In this document: piece after piece, positions 17,719 to 26,213 of the stretch
Layout: the number at the start of each line of letters is the position of its first letter
Numbering within the stretch: the stretch's first letter is position 1
Source: CALBPI01 sp963922335
GTDB lineage: Bacteria; Pseudomonadota; Gammaproteobacteria; Steroidobacterales; Woeseiaceae
Direction of reading: 5' to 3'
Length of the DNA stretch: 64,000 nucleotides
Assembly: GCA_963922335.1 (NCBI GenBank)
Contig: CAWUIB010000009.1
Coordinates: forward strand, 117,018-181,017
Translations under genes and position numbers: made by a program
The notes under the pieces: model-generated
What the model was told of the DNA's origin: nothing
The model's input: the letters and a program-made list of their open reading frames with translations, nothing else
The model's database searches: none

Positions 17719-18594
17719 CTATTCGTCAACCCCGGTTTGTGGACGGTCGACGATAGTGGGCTGAAGCTGACGCGCAACTGCCTTCGCGCCCTGCAGCAAT
17801 AACCACAAAAACCCAAGCGGCAACGCGATGGTTTGCAGGAGGAAGATCACAATCAGACTGACGATATGGCGCGTCACTCCCGAAGCACGCTCCTGCAACG
17901 CGGTCATGCGCGCCTCGACGTTCAACGCACCCAATGACTCACCGATCCGATCTCGCGTTCTCTCGAACCAATTTCGATCATCATCGGCATCATCAATGGC
18001 GTTCTGCTCGCTGCTAAGTGCCTCGATGTCGACCGAGGCCTGTTCGAGCGCTGCCGTCGCCGCAATCTGATCGCTCGCGAGAAACGCGTCAAAGACCACA
18101 TGCGTCCCGACCACCAGCGCGGGCACAGCGAAGCGCACGAAAAACGCAGCGAGAAACAATCTGAGCACCACGGTTCTCAGTCGCGACCGCTTCTCAAGTG
18201 CCGGTATCCAGACAAACAACAGCGCCAATAAAGCCGTGACCCCAAGCAACAGACTGATGCTGTTGCTCGCCGTGATCCGCAAGAGAATCTCTTGCAGACC
18301 CAGTGCCGCGGTGACCGTCAACATCACGGTCGAGAACCGCTCAATAAGGTCGTTGACCGGATCGAGAATCTGGCCAACAGTGAGGTTCAGTCCTACGCCG
18401 CCTGGCTCCAGCGCGACCTCGGTGCCCTGTGCTATCGAGATCACACCATCGAGACCACGCGCCACGGCGAACGTCAGTAGCGCGCGCTCTAGTGCTCCGC
18501 TCGCATACTCAGCGCCGAGACGATCTGCATACCCGCTGATAGCCAGCGCGCAGATCGCGAATGAAAATATTGTCCAAAGCCACTTGTTAAGCAT
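17719..18594 (-). CDS. Membrane protein of unknown function
   Basis: About 291 residues from the ATG at 18594 (an in-frame start at 18612 adds six residues). It has a hydrophobic N-terminus, three further membrane stretches around residues 80-180, a charged and acidic central loop (LSSEQNAIDDADDDRNWFERTRDRIGE), and a final hydrophobic helix near 240-265. I recognise no domain. It is followed closely by the secreted lipase gene and is divergent from the HerA-like ATPase gene, whose promoter shares the 110-bp gap. Confidence 0.7.
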   Translation of the reverse strand: MLNKWLWTIFSFAICALAISGYADRLGAEYASGALERALLTFAVARGLDGVISIAQGTEVALEPGGVGLNLTVGQILDPVNDLIERFSTVMLTVTAALGLQEILLRITASNSISLLLGVTALLALLFVWIPALEKRSRLRTVVLRLFLAAFFVRFAVPALVVGTHVVFDAFLASDQIAATAALEQASVDIEALSSEQNAIDDADDDRNWFERTRDRIGESLGALNVEARMTALQERASGVTRHIVSLIVIFLLQTIALPLGFLWLLLQGAKAVARQLQPTIVDRPQTGVDE

Positions 18595-18703
18595 TCCCGC
18601 TACCAGCGCCACGTGGGATATCTCGAAGCTAACACATCAGCCTGCGCACAGTCGTCGACGCTCTTGCTAAACTGCGCGGCAACATAATAAGACAGGGCTT
18701 GCC

Positions 18704-21139
18704 ATGAGCGGTTTCGAAAAGCTGGGCGCTTTCTATCTGGGTAAACGTATCGATGAGGATAACGATGACCTCACCGACGATATGGTGCTCTACGATTCCA
18801 AAGACCTGAATACGCACGCGGTCATTATTGGTATGACCGGCAGCGGCAAAACTGGCCTTGGCGTTGGCATGATCGAGGAAGCGGCAATGGACTCGATTCC
18901 CGTCATTGCCATCGATCCGAAAGGCGATCTCGGCAACCTCATGCTGACGTTCCCACAGTTCAAAGGCGAAGATTTCGCACCGTGGGTTAACGCGCAGGAA
19001 GCATCGAACAATGGCCAGACGGTCGATCAATTCGCCGCCGATCAGGCCGCGCTCTGGAAAAAGGGTATTGGGCAATGGGGCCAGGACCCAGCGCGTGTGC
19101 GCACGTTCCGCGAACGTGTTGATCTCAATATCTTCACCCCCGGTTCAAACGCCGGGTTGCCCATTTCTGTTTTGAAATCCTTCGACGCGCCTGCGCCCGC
19201 GCTGCGCGAGGACCGCGACCTGTATCGCGAGCGCGTGCAGGTCACCGCCACGAGCATTCTTGCACTCCTTGGCATCAACGCAGACCCGGTCACCAGCCGC
19301 GAACACATCCTGATCGCTAACCTGCTGGATCACTACTGGCAGCAAGGACAGTCTCTCGACCTCCCGACGCTAATCGCCGTCATTCAGAGCCCACCGATCG
19401 AGAAGATTGGCGTTATGGCGCTCGACGATGTCTATCCCGCAAAGGACCGTTTTGCGCTCGCGATGCAGCTCAACAGCCTGCTCGCAGCACCCGGTTTCGA
19501 GGCGTGGCTGGAAGGCGAGCCGCTAAGCGCGGCTAACCTCTTGTATACCGACAGCGGCAAGCCACGTGTCTCTATCTTATCGATCGCGCATTTATCCGAT
19601 GCCGAACGCATGTTCTTCGTGTGCATGCTGCTCAACAACCTCATCGCGTGGATGCGCGCACAGCCGGGCACTGGGAGCCTGCGTGCCATGCTCTACATGG
19701 ATGAGATCTTCGGATACATGCCACCGGTTGCGAACCCACCCTCCAAGCAGTTGCTGCTGACGCTGCTGAAGCAAGCCCGCGCCTACGGTCTTGGATTGGT
19801 GCTCTCAACACAAAATCCGGTTGACCTTGATTACAAAGGCTTGTCGAACACAGGCACCTGGATGATCGGTCGACTTCAAACCGAACGCGACAAGGCGCGC
19901 GTGATGGAAGGACTGGAAGGTGCAGCTGCCGGTGGAAGCTTCGACCGTCAAGCGATGGAGCAGACGTTAGCCGGGCTGGGTAAACGTCGTTTTCTGCTAC
20001 ACAATGTCCACGAGTCCGAGCCGGTGGTCTTCGGCACGCGCTGGGTGATGTCGTACCTTGCGGGACCACTGACGCGCGACCAGATTCGCACGCTGATGGA
20101 CAAGCGGCGCGGTGAACTCCAGAAGGAAGCAAACAAGGCCGTACAAGCGGCGACGCTGTCGGCCACGGACAGTAAGTCGTTGTCAAAAGCAGCGGTGGTG
20201 GCAACACCGAGACTGGACAAGAACATCCGCCAGTTCTGGGTGGAGGGGGCCGGTGGTGACGGTACCGTATATCGGCCTGCCGTCATTGGTGCTGCGGAGC
20301 TAGTCTATAGTTCTGCCCGCTACAAAGTGGACACCGAAAGACACTGCGTGGCGAGCGTGATACCTGAAGAGGGTCCGGTGCCGGTGGATTGGGACGAATC
20401 CTCAATACTCAAGATTCAACTGGACGACCTGTTGAGCGAGCGACCTGATGACGAAAGCGGACATGCACCTGTCCCGGACGTACTCACCAATCCGAAGTCC
20501 TACGCCAAGTGGGAGCGTAACTTCAAGCGCTGGTTGCGAAAGAGCCAACCGGTTGTGCTCTACCGAAGCGCAGCGATGAAAGTGACCTCAGAGGCGCACG
20601 AATCGGAAGGCGACTTCCGGGCGCGCCTGCAGGTTCTGGCTTCAGAGCAACGTGATATCGCCGTTGGAAAGCTGAGAAAGCGCTATAACAGCAAGGTGAA
20701 CACTCTGGAGGCGCGTTTGATGCGTGCCGAACAGGCGATCGAAAGAGAATCGGAACAAAGCCGAAAAAAGAAACTCGACACCGCAATTTCATTCGGTACC
20801 GCCATTCTCGGCGCGGTCCTGGGCCGTAAGCGCGTGTCATCGACGTCAGCGCGCAGCATTGGTTCGGCCGTGAAGAATGTTGGCGGCATGCGCAAAGAGG
20901 CTGGTGATGTCGCACGTGCTGAGGAAACGGCAGCACGCGTACGTGAAGAATTACGGGTGTTGCAGGAAACTTTCGACGCCGATGTGGCGGCGCTCGACGA
21001 GCGCTACGATGCGCAGGATGAGGAATTGACAGAGGTCGAAATCAAACCGAAATCAACCGATATCCAAATCCACTTTGTGGGGCTCGTCTGGTTGCCGCAC
21101 CAAAAAGACACTCGAGGCCGACTCATCGAGGATTTCTAA
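18704..21139 (+). CDS. HerA/DUF87-type ATP-binding protein with C-terminal coiled coil
   Basis: An 811-residue protein with the Walker A motif GMTGSGKTG near residue 45 and an IDPKGDLGN strand typical of HerA/FtsK-like P-loop ATPases. A Walker B LYMDEIFGYMP lies near residue 332 and a sensor-like LVLSTQNPVDLDYK near 365. Residues about 600-775 are highly charged heptad-like sequence (coiled coil), broken by a Gly/Ala stretch resembling the membrane-skimming part of such proteins, and the end is hydrophilic. HerA-type pumps usually work with a NurA nuclease, which is absent here. The protein's job, whether DNA processing, conjugation-like transport or defence, is open. It stands alone, 54 bp before the sigma-factor gene. 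Confidence 0.8.
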   Translation: MSGFEKLGAFYLGKRIDEDNDDLTDDMVLYDSKDLNTHAVIIGMTGSGKTGLGVGMIEEAAMDSIPVIAIDPKGDLGNLMLTFPQFKGEDFAPWVNAQEASNNGQTVDQFAADQAALWKKGIGQWGQDPARVRTFRERVDLNIFTPGSNAGLPISVLKSFDAPAPALREDRDLYRERVQVTATSILALLGINADPVTSREHILIANLLDHYWQQGQSLDLPTLIAVIQSPPIEKIGVMALDDVYPAKDRFALAMQLNSLLAAPGFEAWLEGEPLSAANLLYTDSGKPRVSILSIAHLSDAERMFFVCMLLNNLIAWMRAQPGTGSLRAMLYMDEIFGYMPPVANPPSKQLLLTLLKQARAYGLGLVLSTQNPVDLDYKGLSNTGTWMIGRLQTERDKARVMEGLEGAAAGGSFDRQAMEQTLAGLGKRRFLLHNVHESEPVVFGTRWVMSYLAGPLTRDQIRTLMDKRRGELQKEANKAVQAATLSATDSKSLSKAAVVATPRLDKNIRQFWVEGAGGDGTVYRPAVIGAAELVYSSARYKVDTERHCVASVIPEEGPVPVDWDESSILKIQLDDLLSERPDDESGHAPVPDVLTNPKSYAKWERNFKRWLRKSQPVVLYRSAAMKVTSEAHESEGDFRARLQVLASEQRDIAVGKLRKRYNSKVNTLEARLMRAEQAIERESEQSRKKKLDTAISFGTAILGAVLGRKRVSSTSARSIGSAVKNVGGMRKEAGDVARAEETAARVREELRVLQETFDADVAALDERYDAQDEELTEVEIKPKSTDIQIHFVGLVWLPHQKDTRGRLIEDF

Positions 21140-21205
21140 CGCTGAAATAATTCTCACTGCCGGCGGGTCATCGAAGGACACCCCAAACTTCAGGTGAATT
21201 CTGCC

Positions 21206-21865
21206 GTGACGATTGAACCGTTGCAGGACGAGCGTGTTCTTACTCTGCATGATGGGCAAAAATCCACAGAGCGTGCACCCGGACGGGGCGCCGACAATGA
21301 TCGGGAAGATGCAAAACTGTTGGCACAGATCGGCCGTAAGCGGGATAGAGCCGCCATGCGCATAATTTATGACCGCTACCAGGGGCGGCTTAGAGGGTTT
21401 CTCCGACGCCTGACGGATGATCAAACACTGATCGACGAGACCTACAACGACGTCATGCTCAGCGTTTGGGAGCATGCAGACAGCTTTAGAGCTGAGGCGA
21501 AGCCGTCGAGTTGGATATTCGCAATCGCTTATCGTCAATGCGTCCGTGTATTGAAGAAGGAACAGCGCAAACGCTCACTGTTAGACCGGTTGTGGCGTGA
21601 ACCCACCGAGCTTGCAACAAGCACGAGCGACCGATACGAAGAGACCGAGCTAATCTCGGCTGCAATGCAGCAACTTAATCACCGGCAACGCATGGTTATT
21701 GAGCTCTCATACTTTGAAGGCTATTCCACCCGAGAGATCAGCGAGATCGTTCAGTGTCCGCAAGGCACCGTAAAGACGCGCCTGCACCATGCCAGAACGC
21801 GCATCCGTCATGTCGTGTCCCGACTGGCAGACCCGGAACGCCTTGCAGGAGGACGGCCAGCGTGA
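21206..21865 (+). CDS. ECF-type RNA polymerase sigma factor
   Basis: About 219 residues from GTG 21206, which has AGGTGA 8 nt upstream; an earlier in-frame GTG at 21194 is possible but lacks a ribosome site. Region 2 is seen as AMRIIYDRYQGRLRGFLRRL with DETYNDVMLSVWEHADSFR and the PSSWIFAIAYRQCVRVLKKE helix. Region 4 is seen as LNHRQRMVIELSYFEGYSTREISEIVQCPQGTVKTRLHHAR. ECF factors direct RNA polymerase to stress or envelope promoters and are held by an anti-sigma factor. The next gene begins in its stop codon (GTGA overlap) and encodes the likely anti-sigma factor. Confidence 0.93.
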   Translation: MTIEPLQDERVLTLHDGQKSTERAPGRGADNDREDAKLLAQIGRKRDRAAMRIIYDRYQGRLRGFLRRLTDDQTLIDETYNDVMLSVWEHADSFRAEAKPSSWIFAIAYRQCVRVLKKEQRKRSLLDRLWREPTELATSTSDRYEETELISAAMQQLNHRQRMVIELSYFEGYSTREISEIVQCPQGTVKTRLHHARTRIRHVVSRLADPERLAGGRPA

Positions 21866-22425
21866 ACGCGGACTCCTTGAAATCGCTGTCGCTCCTGATA
21901 CCCGACTACCTTGGCGGACATCTGTGTGAAGTCGATCGCGAAACCGTGGAAGCGGCCATGCGCGAGCACCCGGAATTTCGACAGCAAGTCGAATGGGAAC
22001 GCGAACTAAGAAACGAGATTCGCCGCACGGACGAGCCACTTGAGCAGCGCCCGGATCAGCTCGCCTTTGAACGTATGCTCAACGGTAGAGGGTCCACACC
22101 ACGACGACGCATACGAGCGCTCCCCGTTGGTATCGCAGCGGCTCTGGTCGCCGGGGTGATTTTCACCTACCCACTGACAAAGCCGACACCACAGTTCGAA
22201 ACGCTGACCGATCAACCGGCGGTCACGGCCGAGCCGATAATTCGACTGGCGGTGACTAGCGACTCAGATATGCAACAGCTGCTCGAACGCTTTGGTCTCG
22301 AATTGGTGACGAGTTACCCTGAGGTCGGTGCTGCCGACGTGAGGGTGCCACGCTCTGAGGATCTATCGCTTACGATGAACGCGCTGCGCGAGGAACCGGC
22401 TGTACGGTTTGTCGAGACGCTATGA
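21862..22425 (+). CDS. Putative anti-sigma factor with propeptide-like periplasmic tail
   Basis: A 187-residue protein starting at GTG 21862, overlapping the sigma gene's stop by 4 nt. Residues 1-80 are a cytoplasmic alpha-helical part with the order typical of small anti-sigma domains (LIPDYLGGHLCEVDRETVEAAMREHPEFRQQVEWEREL); I do not see the zinc-binding HxxxCxxC motif. Residues 86-104 form the single membrane helix. Residues about 125-187 are periplasmic and end LERFGLELVTSYPEVGAADVRVP, then ALREEPAVRFVETL, which resembles the propeptide module of subtilases (I9/fervidolysin type). The next gene is such a subtilase and overlaps by 4 nt. That resemblance is by eye. Confidence 0.8.
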   Translation: MNADSLKSLSLLIPDYLGGHLCEVDRETVEAAMREHPEFRQQVEWERELRNEIRRTDEPLEQRPDQLAFERMLNGRGSTPRRRIRALPVGIAAALVAGVIFTYPLTKPTPQFETLTDQPAVTAEPIIRLAVTSDSDMQQLLERFGLELVTSYPEVGAADVRVPRSEDLSLTMNALREEPAVRFVETL

Positions 22426-23570
22426 TCATGCGTCGGTTGCGAGCCGGCGCTTTGGCCACGCTTTCGTTGTGCGTAATGGCCTGTTCGGTATTACCTGCGC
22501 CTGAGTCTGATCGTTGGGTGGTCGTCATTGACGACCCGATGAGCGGCGATGGTATGTCGGGTGAAATGTATACCCGCGAGATGAATAGCGAGCACAGCGT
22601 TGATGTGCATCAGATCGCGATGGATGTTGCGGCTACCTACGACGTTGAGGTGTTGGCAGACTGGCCGATCAATCAGATCGGCGTTTACTGCATCGAAATC
22701 GCAGGAGCGAATCCGCAGACGCTGCAAGAGCTACGCAAAGACCCAAGGGTGCTCTGGATTCAGAATGAACAAGGGTTACGTGTCGAGTCCAGCGCAATGG
22801 CACCGACCCCCAACGATCTGCTCAACGATTTCATGGCCACGGTCACCGAACGCGGTGGCGATACTGTGATTGCAGTTATTGATACAGATGTCGACACCAG
22901 CCACCCGGACCTACTGGACGCTAAACTAACCGTCAGCGACTTTGTCGGGCAGCAAGGCATGCCGATGAAGGAGCGTCATGGGACGGCGGTGGTAGGCCTG
23001 ATCTCATCGAAACCTCGGTCAGAACGAGGTATGCGAGGGATTGCTGATGAGGCGCAGACACATCTGCTGCGCGCTTGTTGGGAACAGAATCGCGGCAAGG
23101 GAATCTGCAGCACACGCACTTTGTCCAAAGCACTGAATGCCGCGATCGACCTGCGCCCCGATATCGTTAATCTCAGCCTTTCGGGAGTTCGCGACCCGTT
23201 GCTTGATCGCTTGGTTGGCATACTAATTCGCAATGGCAGTTTGGTCATCGCGGCCTATGACGAAGACCGATCACCGGAGCGTCGCTTCCCCGCTGCTCAA
23301 CCAGGCATCATTTACGCTGTGGGCAGCATGCAACCAATGGCGGCAAACGACTCTATGACGGTTATCATCGCTCCGCGTTCAGCGATCAGCACGGCGCCCA
23401 TGGCGTCGTACGATGTAGTTACCGGTCACTCGATTGCTGCACCAATTGTTGCGGCTATGGCCGCATGCCTTATGCATCGTTACCCCGACGCGACGCATGA
23501 TGAGATTATCGCCCGCCTGTTGAATTGGTCCGACCGGATGTTGGCAAAACAGGCCACCACGCAGAGGTAG
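22422..23570 (+). CDS. Subtilisin-like (S8) serine protease, predicted lipoprotein, with altered active-site surroundings
   Basis: A 382-residue protein with a signal ending in a lipobox-like VMAC (Cys21). Residues about 60-120 look like a propeptide (YDVEVLADWPINQIGVY, then ELRKDPRVLWIQNEQ). The S8 domain keeps catalytic Asp154 (VIAVIDTDVDTSHPDL), His186 (ERHGTAV) and Ser337 (GHSIAAP). Three motif residues differ from the usual: DTG is DTD, AAGN around the oxyanion hole is AAYD (Asp280 in place of Asn), and GTS is GHS. It may therefore be a slow or specialised protease. It is the last gene of the sigma/anti-sigma operon and is convergent with the spondin/CHRD gene. Confidence 0.9.
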   Translation: MIMRRLRAGALATLSLCVMACSVLPAPESDRWVVVIDDPMSGDGMSGEMYTREMNSEHSVDVHQIAMDVAATYDVEVLADWPINQIGVYCIEIAGANPQTLQELRKDPRVLWIQNEQGLRVESSAMAPTPNDLLNDFMATVTERGGDTVIAVIDTDVDTSHPDLLDAKLTVSDFVGQQGMPMKERHGTAVVGLISSKPRSERGMRGIADEAQTHLLRACWEQNRGKGICSTRTLSKALNAAIDLRPDIVNLSLSGVRDPLLDRLVGILIRNGSLVIAAYDEDRSPERRFPAAQPGIIYAVGSMQPMAANDSMTVIIAPRSAISTAPMASYDVVTGHSIAAPIVAAMAACLMHRYPDATHDEIIARLLNWSDRMLAKQATTQR

Positions 23571-23571
23571 A

Positions 23572-23598
23572 GTGGCCGGGCATACCGTGCCCGACCAC
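23572..23598. terminator. Hairpin between convergent subtilase and spondin/CHRD genes
   Basis: GTGG-c-CGGGCA, a TACCG loop, then TGCCCG-a-CCAC forms a stem of ten pairs with one mismatch, in the 38-bp gap between two convergent stops. There is no strong T-run on either strand, so termination is inferred from position and stem strength. Confidence 0.5.
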
Positions 23599-23608
23599 CC
23601 CATCGCGA

Positions 23609-24781
23609 TCATCTGAGTCGCAATTGCCCGCGAATCTCTCCCGCCGGATTGTTGGCGGTATGGATATTGAGGTAGACATTACCTGCGGCCATCTCATTCA
23701 ACAGCGCCAGCATCGGTGCGGGCGAATCCGCCAACGGCCCGGCGACATCGCTCGCGTACACTGCGGCCGAAATGCCGTGATTGCTGGCAAACGCTGAAAG
23801 ATCAGCGACGACCGGGCCATTCGTACCCGCCGCGCCCAGATGCAGGTGTGCTGCAACGACATCGCTGGATAGCCGACGGAAAAGTCCTTCTATGCTGATT
23901 GAATCAACGCCATCGGAAAATGCGGTCGCGCTGCCACTGGCACGGCTGTCCACGAGCGTCGAACTGACTTCCTGACGTGCGTTCAACGTGATGCGGAACT
24001 TGTTTCTCTTGCCAAGATCAACGAATCGAAAGCTGACGGTTGCCGCGCGATAGTCAGCGGCTGTGAAATCGGCAATCCCGAGTACCGGATGCGTCAACAC
24101 GCCATCCGGAAAGCTGCCGTCGAGTCGGAAGCCCGGGTGGATCTCGACTACGCCATCAGTAGCGACGCCAATATCTGGGCCCGCCTGGTTGAGAAAAGCC
24201 GTGTTTGCGGCAATTTCATCATTTAGCTCTGTTCCCGCATCGAGCACCGCGCTCCCGGGTACCGCGAACGATTTTGCAACAAACCTCCCACGACGATCGA
24301 AAATTTCATGTGCAAAAGGGTTTCCGTTGGCAATAAAAGCATCGTTGCTCGGCAATACCATCGAGATGTAGCTGAAGTACCGATCCAGTTCTGGGTTGAC
24401 GTTGAGCGTTGTCGACGCAGAATCACCTGGCGCCAAAGGTCCCGAAGGTCCGAAAACAATTGACTGCGATGCTCCGGGCTGCGCCTCGGCAAAAGCAGCG
24501 TTCAGTGGCCCTATGATGCCGTCTTCAGCGACCCGCTCTACCGCATCACCAGGAACAAGCCCTTCGGCGGACAGTGGCTCGCCGCGGTTATACAAATCAA
24601 ATTGCCCATCATGAAAACCGATCCAGAACGGTGTCTGGAAACTACCGCGCGACGGGGCACTGTTTTCAATCGTGACAACAACTGAAGGGATTGAGGACGT
24701 GCCTTCGGCTAGGGCCATCCCTGCGGTCAACACTGCGCCTGCGCACAATGCACTGCGGACAATTGCATTCCTGAGTTTCAT
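23609..24781 (-). CDS. Secreted protein with spondin-N and CHRD domains
   Basis: A 390-residue protein from ATG 24781, giving a standard signal peptide (MKLRNAIVRSALCAGAVLTAGMALA). Residues about 30-250 match spondin-N type proteins (VVVTIENSAPSRGSFQTPFWIGFHDGQFDLY, then SYISMVLPSNDAFIAN and FDRRGRF). Residues about 265-390 are a CHRD domain (FRITLNARQEVSS, VVAAHLHLGAAGTNGPVV, AGNVYLNIHTANNPAGEIRGQL). Both domains are typical of extracellular matrix or surface proteins; in bacteria their ligands are unknown. The gene is 83 bp downstream of the GNAT gene on the same strand and may have its own promoter. Confidence 0.85.
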   Translation of the reverse strand: MKLRNAIVRSALCAGAVLTAGMALAEGTSSIPSVVVTIENSAPSRGSFQTPFWIGFHDGQFDLYNRGEPLSAEGLVPGDAVERVAEDGIIGPLNAAFAEAQPGASQSIVFGPSGPLAPGDSASTTLNVNPELDRYFSYISMVLPSNDAFIANGNPFAHEIFDRRGRFVAKSFAVPGSAVLDAGTELNDEIAANTAFLNQAGPDIGVATDGVVEIHPGFRLDGSFPDGVLTHPVLGIADFTAADYRAATVSFRFVDLGKRNKFRITLNARQEVSSTLVDSRASGSATAFSDGVDSISIEGLFRRLSSDVVAAHLHLGAAGTNGPVVADLSAFASNHGISAAVYASDVAGPLADSPAPMLALLNEMAAGNVYLNIHTANNPAGEIRGQLRLR

Positions 24782-24864
24782 CAACGCTTCTCCTAAAACT
24801 GAATTGAGACCAGTTGGGTCGATCAGTAAGAAGCGACCACAGGAAAAACGGTTCAAAAAAAGTA

Positions 24865-25362
24865 TCAAGGATCGAGCTTGATGATTTTCTTCAGGCTGTA
24901 ATCGGTGTGGCCGGGGGGATTATCCTCAAGCTGGGCATACACCTCATAGCCCTGCTTGATGTAGAAATCGAGCGCCTGAAATGACGTCGTCTGGACGTGA
25001 AAGCGATGAACGCCTTCGGATAACGCGAGCCGCTCCAGTCGTGCGAGAACCTGTGCCCCAACACCATGCGAGCGCAAGTCCGATTCGACCCACAGCCGCT
25101 CGATGTACAACCATGACCACAGCACATGACCATGTGAGCCACCGACCACACGGCCGGACGCATCCCGGACAAAACAACCCAATTGCTTTTCGTTCAGGGG
25201 ACCCGCGAATCGATTGTTATACGCGCGCAAGCCTCGAGCCACGGCTTCGACGTCTTTCGGATCAGGGTCGACCAGCGCGTCGTAGTTCAGTTTAGGCAGC
25301 CCATCACCGCGTCGCAGCCAGTCGGACACCCGACGCCGCAGGCTCACTTTCTTGGAGGTCAC
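24865..25362 (-). CDS. GNAT-family N-acetyltransferase
   Basis: A 165-residue enzyme starting at GTG 25362, which overlaps the stop of the Kazal gene by 4 nt; a start at 25392 is less likely. The acetyl-CoA-binding pattern is seen as LWSWLYIERLWVESDLRSHGVGAQVLARLERLA (V-x-x-x-R-x-x-G-x-G/A), and the C-terminal FQALDFYIKQGYEVYAQLED motif is diagnostic. The acceptor substrate cannot be told from sequence. It is the last gene of the overlapping envC-ctpA-yibQ-nudix-Kazal-GNAT run. Confidence 0.88.
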   Translation of the reverse strand: MTSKKVSLRRRVSDWLRRGDGLPKLNYDALVDPDPKDVEAVARGLRAYNNRFAGPLNEKQLGCFVRDASGRVVGGSHGHVLWSWLYIERLWVESDLRSHGVGAQVLARLERLALSEGVHRFHVQTTSFQALDFYIKQGYEVYAQLEDNPPGHTDYSLKKIIKLDP

Positions 25363-26213
25363 TTCGCGGCACCGATACCCGTGGTTGAGCACTCCCCGGC
25401 ATAGAGCAATCTTTGTCCAGCCGCATCGAGAAGACAGCGATTATCGTAGGTGCGCCCATCGCTCCCGCAAACCGGCTGGAACAATCTGGGACAATTATTG
25501 CCGGCGCAATCGCCTGGCGCCACGATGCGCACACCTGCGCGCTCGGCTTGGCAGGCGTTTCCGTAGGTCACATCGTCTGCGCCACACACCGGCACGAACA
25601 ACGCCGGGCAGCGACGCTGACCACAGGCCGAGTCGCGGACCACATCGATTCCAGCGGCGTCAGCTGCACAAGCGTTCGCGTAGGTTTCCCCGTCCGCGCC
25701 GCACACGGGAGAAAAGACATCCGGACAGGACGCAGTATCGCAGGTGCCCGAATAAAGGATGCCGACACGAGCACGATCAGCTTCGCACCGGTTCAAAAAA
25801 GTCTGCCCATTTCGACCGCAAACCGGCAGCCGGTCCTGCGGACATGTCTGGTCGTCACACAAGCCGGTCGATTCCGTTTCAACACCAGCAAGCGTCGCGA
25901 AGCAACTGTTAGCGTACGTGTTGCCATCGCTCCCACAGACCGGCGCGAATCGGGGCGGGCAACGATCATTAGCGTCGGGCTCTGTAGCGAGCTGGTCGTC
26001 TTCGCCCTCACATTCGCCGTCGGCAGCAACAGCAACTTCAGCCTTTTTTGCCTGACAGAGATTCGCGTACGTATTGCCGTCGGCACCGCACACCGGTTGC
26101 CACACCTCTGGGCAGATGGCGTTATTGAGAAGATCACCTGACTGTGACCAGGCCGCGCCGGACGACGCCATCGCGACGAGCATCGCAAAGCTGATCACAA
26201 AACCTCTCATCAT
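25359..26213 (-). CDS. Secreted six-domain Kazal-type serine protease inhibitor
   Basis: A 284-residue protein with a signal peptide (ending near AWS-QSG) and six tandem Kazal units, each C-P-x4-PVCG-[ASR]-[DN]-x3-T-[YF]-x2-x-C and then a final Cys about 14 residues later. Each unit has four cysteines: the pair equivalent to Cys1 and Cys5 of canonical Kazal domains is missing, so each would have two disulfides. The residue at the P1-like position (third after the first Cys) differs between units (E, P, Q, D, A, R), suggesting different targets. The gene overlaps nudix by 4 nt and GNAT by 4 nt, tying it to the envelope operon. Kazal proteins inhibit serine proteases outside the cell; targets here are unknown. 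Confidence 0.93.
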   Translation of the reverse strand: MMRGFVISFAMLVAMASSGAAWSQSGDLLNNAICPEVWQPVCGADGNTYANLCQAKKAEVAVAADGECEGEDDQLATEPDANDRCPPRFAPVCGSDGNTYANSCFATLAGVETESTGLCDDQTCPQDRLPVCGRNGQTFLNRCEADRARVGILYSGTCDTASCPDVFSPVCGADGETYANACAADAAGIDVVRDSACGQRRCPALFVPVCGADDVTYGNACQAERAGVRIVAPGDCAGNNCPRLFQPVCGSDGRTYDNRCLLDAAGQRLLYAGECSTTGIGAAK

